Below are positions 62,602 through 64,000 of a stretch of 64,000 nt of DNA, piece after piece. Source of the DNA: Gottfriedia acidiceleris (lineage in GTDB: Bacteria > Bacillota > Bacilli > Bacillales > Bacillaceae_G). The position numbers were made by a program, and so were the translations under genes. How positions within the stretch are numbered: position 1 is the first letter of the stretch; the number at the start of each line of letters is the position of its first letter. The stretch is from assembly GCF_023115465.1 (NCBI RefSeq), contig NZ_CP096034.1, positions 3,968,001 through 4,032,000 on the forward strand, in the 5' to 3' direction. The notes beneath the pieces are model-generated. The model saw nothing but the letters and a program-made list of their open reading frames with translations. It did no database searches and was not told where the DNA came from.

Positions 62602-64000
62602 TTGAAAACGGAACAAACAATTACAATTTCTAAAGACATTAATTGTAATCTAGAAAAATTAAAAGAAGAGTTTTCGAATGTTTTTGATTTTAAAACAAGA
62701 AAGATAACTTTCAATGATAGACCACTATGTATTGCTTTTATTGATACCATTTCAAATAAAGATATTATTAATGAAAAAATTATTAAGGTACTATTAAATA
62801 TAAAACATGGAAATATCATAACTGATCTTCCGGTTTCAACTATTTCGGCAACTAATTGTTTAAACGAAATACAAGAGGCTCTTACGAATGGAAATACGGT
62901 ATTGTTAGTTGATGGTTCAAATGAAGCCTTTATTATAGATACAGTATTATTCGAAGTGAGATCGACAAGTGAGCCTACAAATGAAAAAGTTGTTTCAGGT
63001 TCTCATGACGGTTTTGTTGAGAGCCTTAATAAAAATATTAATTTTCTAAGAAGTAGAATTAGAAGCACTGATTTAAAAATAGAAGTTTTACCGATTGGAG
63101 ATCCTAGTACCAATGTTGGAATTTTATATTTAGATAATATCGTAAATAAAGATATTCTAGAAATTGTTAAAGTCCGTATTAACTCTATTCAACTTGAAAA
63201 TAACTTAACAACTGGTAAGCTAGAAGAATTTATTGAGGATAGTTCACTTTCACCATTTCCACAAATTCTAGAAACGGAGCGTCCTGACCGAGTTATTTCT
63301 AATTTATTTGACGGGAAAATCTGCGTAATTGTTGAAGGAAGTCCAACGGTTTCAATTATGCCAGCTTCTTTTTTTACGTTTTTCCAAACTCCCGATGACT
63401 ATAATGGTCGAGTTTTAATTGGTACTTTTCTAAGACTCATTAGACTATTTTGTTTTTTTCTGTGCATTACTTTACCAGCAGTTTATATAGCAATCGTTTC
63501 ATTTAGCTATGAAATTCTCCCATATGAACTAGTATCTACCATTCAAAACAGCATTGAATACGTACCGTTTTCTCCATTTGTTGAAGCTTTAATCATGCAG
63601 TTGGTCTTGGAATTATTAAGAGAAGCATCAATTCGACTACCTAGTCCGATTGCACAAACAATTGGTATTGTAGGAGGCCTCGTTATTGGCACTGCAATTG
63701 TTGAAGCAAATTTAGTATCAAATACAATGACTGTAGTTCTTGCAATTACAGCAGTTGCTTCATTTGTTATTCCTACACATGAAATGAGCTTTTCACTTCG
63801 CCTATTAAGTTTTCCAATGATTATTTTGGCATCAATCTATGGATTTGTAGGTATTATATTCGGTCTAATGCTTATTTTTATTCATATTGTTAAGCTCGAG
63901 TCGTTTGGTACTCCCTATTTTTCACCACTTGCACCAATTCGAATAAAAGATTTAAAAGATGCCTTAATTAGAGTACCAAATTGGAAAATGAAGACACGGC
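62602..64000 (+). CDS. GerA-family spore germination protein, C-terminal end outside window
   Basis: This frame is open to the right edge and gives 466 residues, so only the C-terminus is missing. The N-terminal cytoplasmic half ends near residue 270 and contains the family strings EVRSTSEPTNEKVVSG, LPIGDPSTNVGILYLD and RPDRVISNLFDGKI. Five or so membrane helices follow, with ASIRLPSPIAQTIGIVGGLVIG. This is the A subunit of a germinant receptor in the spore inner membrane. The TTG at 62602 follows AGGAGGTGG by about 7 bases. B and C subunit genes may lie beyond the window. Confidence 0.93.
   Translation, partial: MKTEQTITISKDINCNLEKLKEEFSNVFDFKTRKITFNDRPLCIAFIDTISNKDIINEKIIKVLLNIKHGNIITDLPVSTISATNCLNEIQEALTNGNTVLLVDGSNEAFIIDTVLFEVRSTSEPTNEKVVSGSHDGFVESLNKNINFLRSRIRSTDLKIEVLPIGDPSTNVGILYLDNIVNKDILEIVKVRINSIQLENNLTTGKLEEFIEDSSLSPFPQILETERPDRVISNLFDGKICVIVEGSPTVSIMPASFFTFFQTPDDYNGRVLIGTFLRLIRLFCFFLCITLPAVYIAIVSFSYEILPYELVSTIQNSIEYVPFSPFVEALIMQLVLELLREASIRLPSPIAQTIGIVGGLVIGTAIVEANLVSNTMTVVLAITAVASFVIPTHEMSFSLRLLSFPMIILASIYGFVGIIFGLMLIFIHIVKLESFGTPYFSPLAPIRIKDLKDALIRVPNWKMKTR

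Overview
The window is AT-rich Firmicute chromosome. Strong Shine-Dalgarno sites, many TTG and GTG starts, CstR-, BirA- and LacI-type operators, an SspL-like spore protein and a GerA germination subunit at the right edge point to a spore-forming Bacillaceae member. I cannot fix the species. I see no tRNA, rRNA, CRISPR array, insertion sequence or prophage.

Layout. (1) 1-4413: a CstR-controlled sulfane-sulfur module. It holds the CstR repressor, a DsrE protein, a rhodanese, a TusA-rhodanese fusion, a rhodanese-MBL fusion cut by the window edge, and a cysteine-desulfurase-like PLP enzyme. Four near-palindromic ATACCC...GGGTAT operators precede the transcription units. (2) 4578-7302: D-serine dehydratase and a ChrA transporter, divergent. 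(3) 7430-20769: a sugar cluster collinear with E. coli ycjM-N-O-P-Q-R-S-T, with a glycerate kinase at the distal end and a divergent LacI regulator plus beta-phosphoglucomutase. (4) 20847-24617: bioYDB and divergent bioA, with two BirA-type boxes between them. (5) 24705-35937: an HTH-TPR regulator, a LysR regulator, a two-component system with a DedA-PAP2 fusion, an RND pump, a Cys/Pro-rich small protein and a TSUP exporter. (6) 36037-49869: an uncharacterised catabolic regulon with thiolase, three SDRs, a DAD-type cupin, a LysR regulator, two MFS transporters, two TauD/TfdA dioxygenases, an acyl-CoA ligase, an alpha/beta hydrolase and an unlisted 58-residue zinc-ribbon-like protein. (7) 50233-64000: YeiH exporter, UPF0316 protein, TetR/MMPL pair, PaiA, MarR/GNAT/YczE group, SspL-like protein, PrmC-like methyltransferase, CPA1 antiporter, DUF421 protein, a GC-rich structured repeat and GerA.

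The most notable observation is in region 6. Six transcription units each carry a gap-free alignable 47-bp element, followed in every case by exactly 18 bp and then a TATAAT-like -10 box. No good -35 hexamer is present. The element contains an AATTAAA-N3-TTTAATT palindrome of the LysR T-N11-A type. I infer that the LysR protein encoded at 39851 activates all six promoters, so the scattered genes would form one pathway. Its substrate is unknown.

In region 3, the linked glycerate kinase fits phosphorolysis of glucosylglycerate: glucose-1-phosphate plus glycerate, then phosphoglycerate. The other ycj-type genes match guloside-to-glucoside conversion and kojibiose phosphorolysis as known for the E. 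coli homologues.
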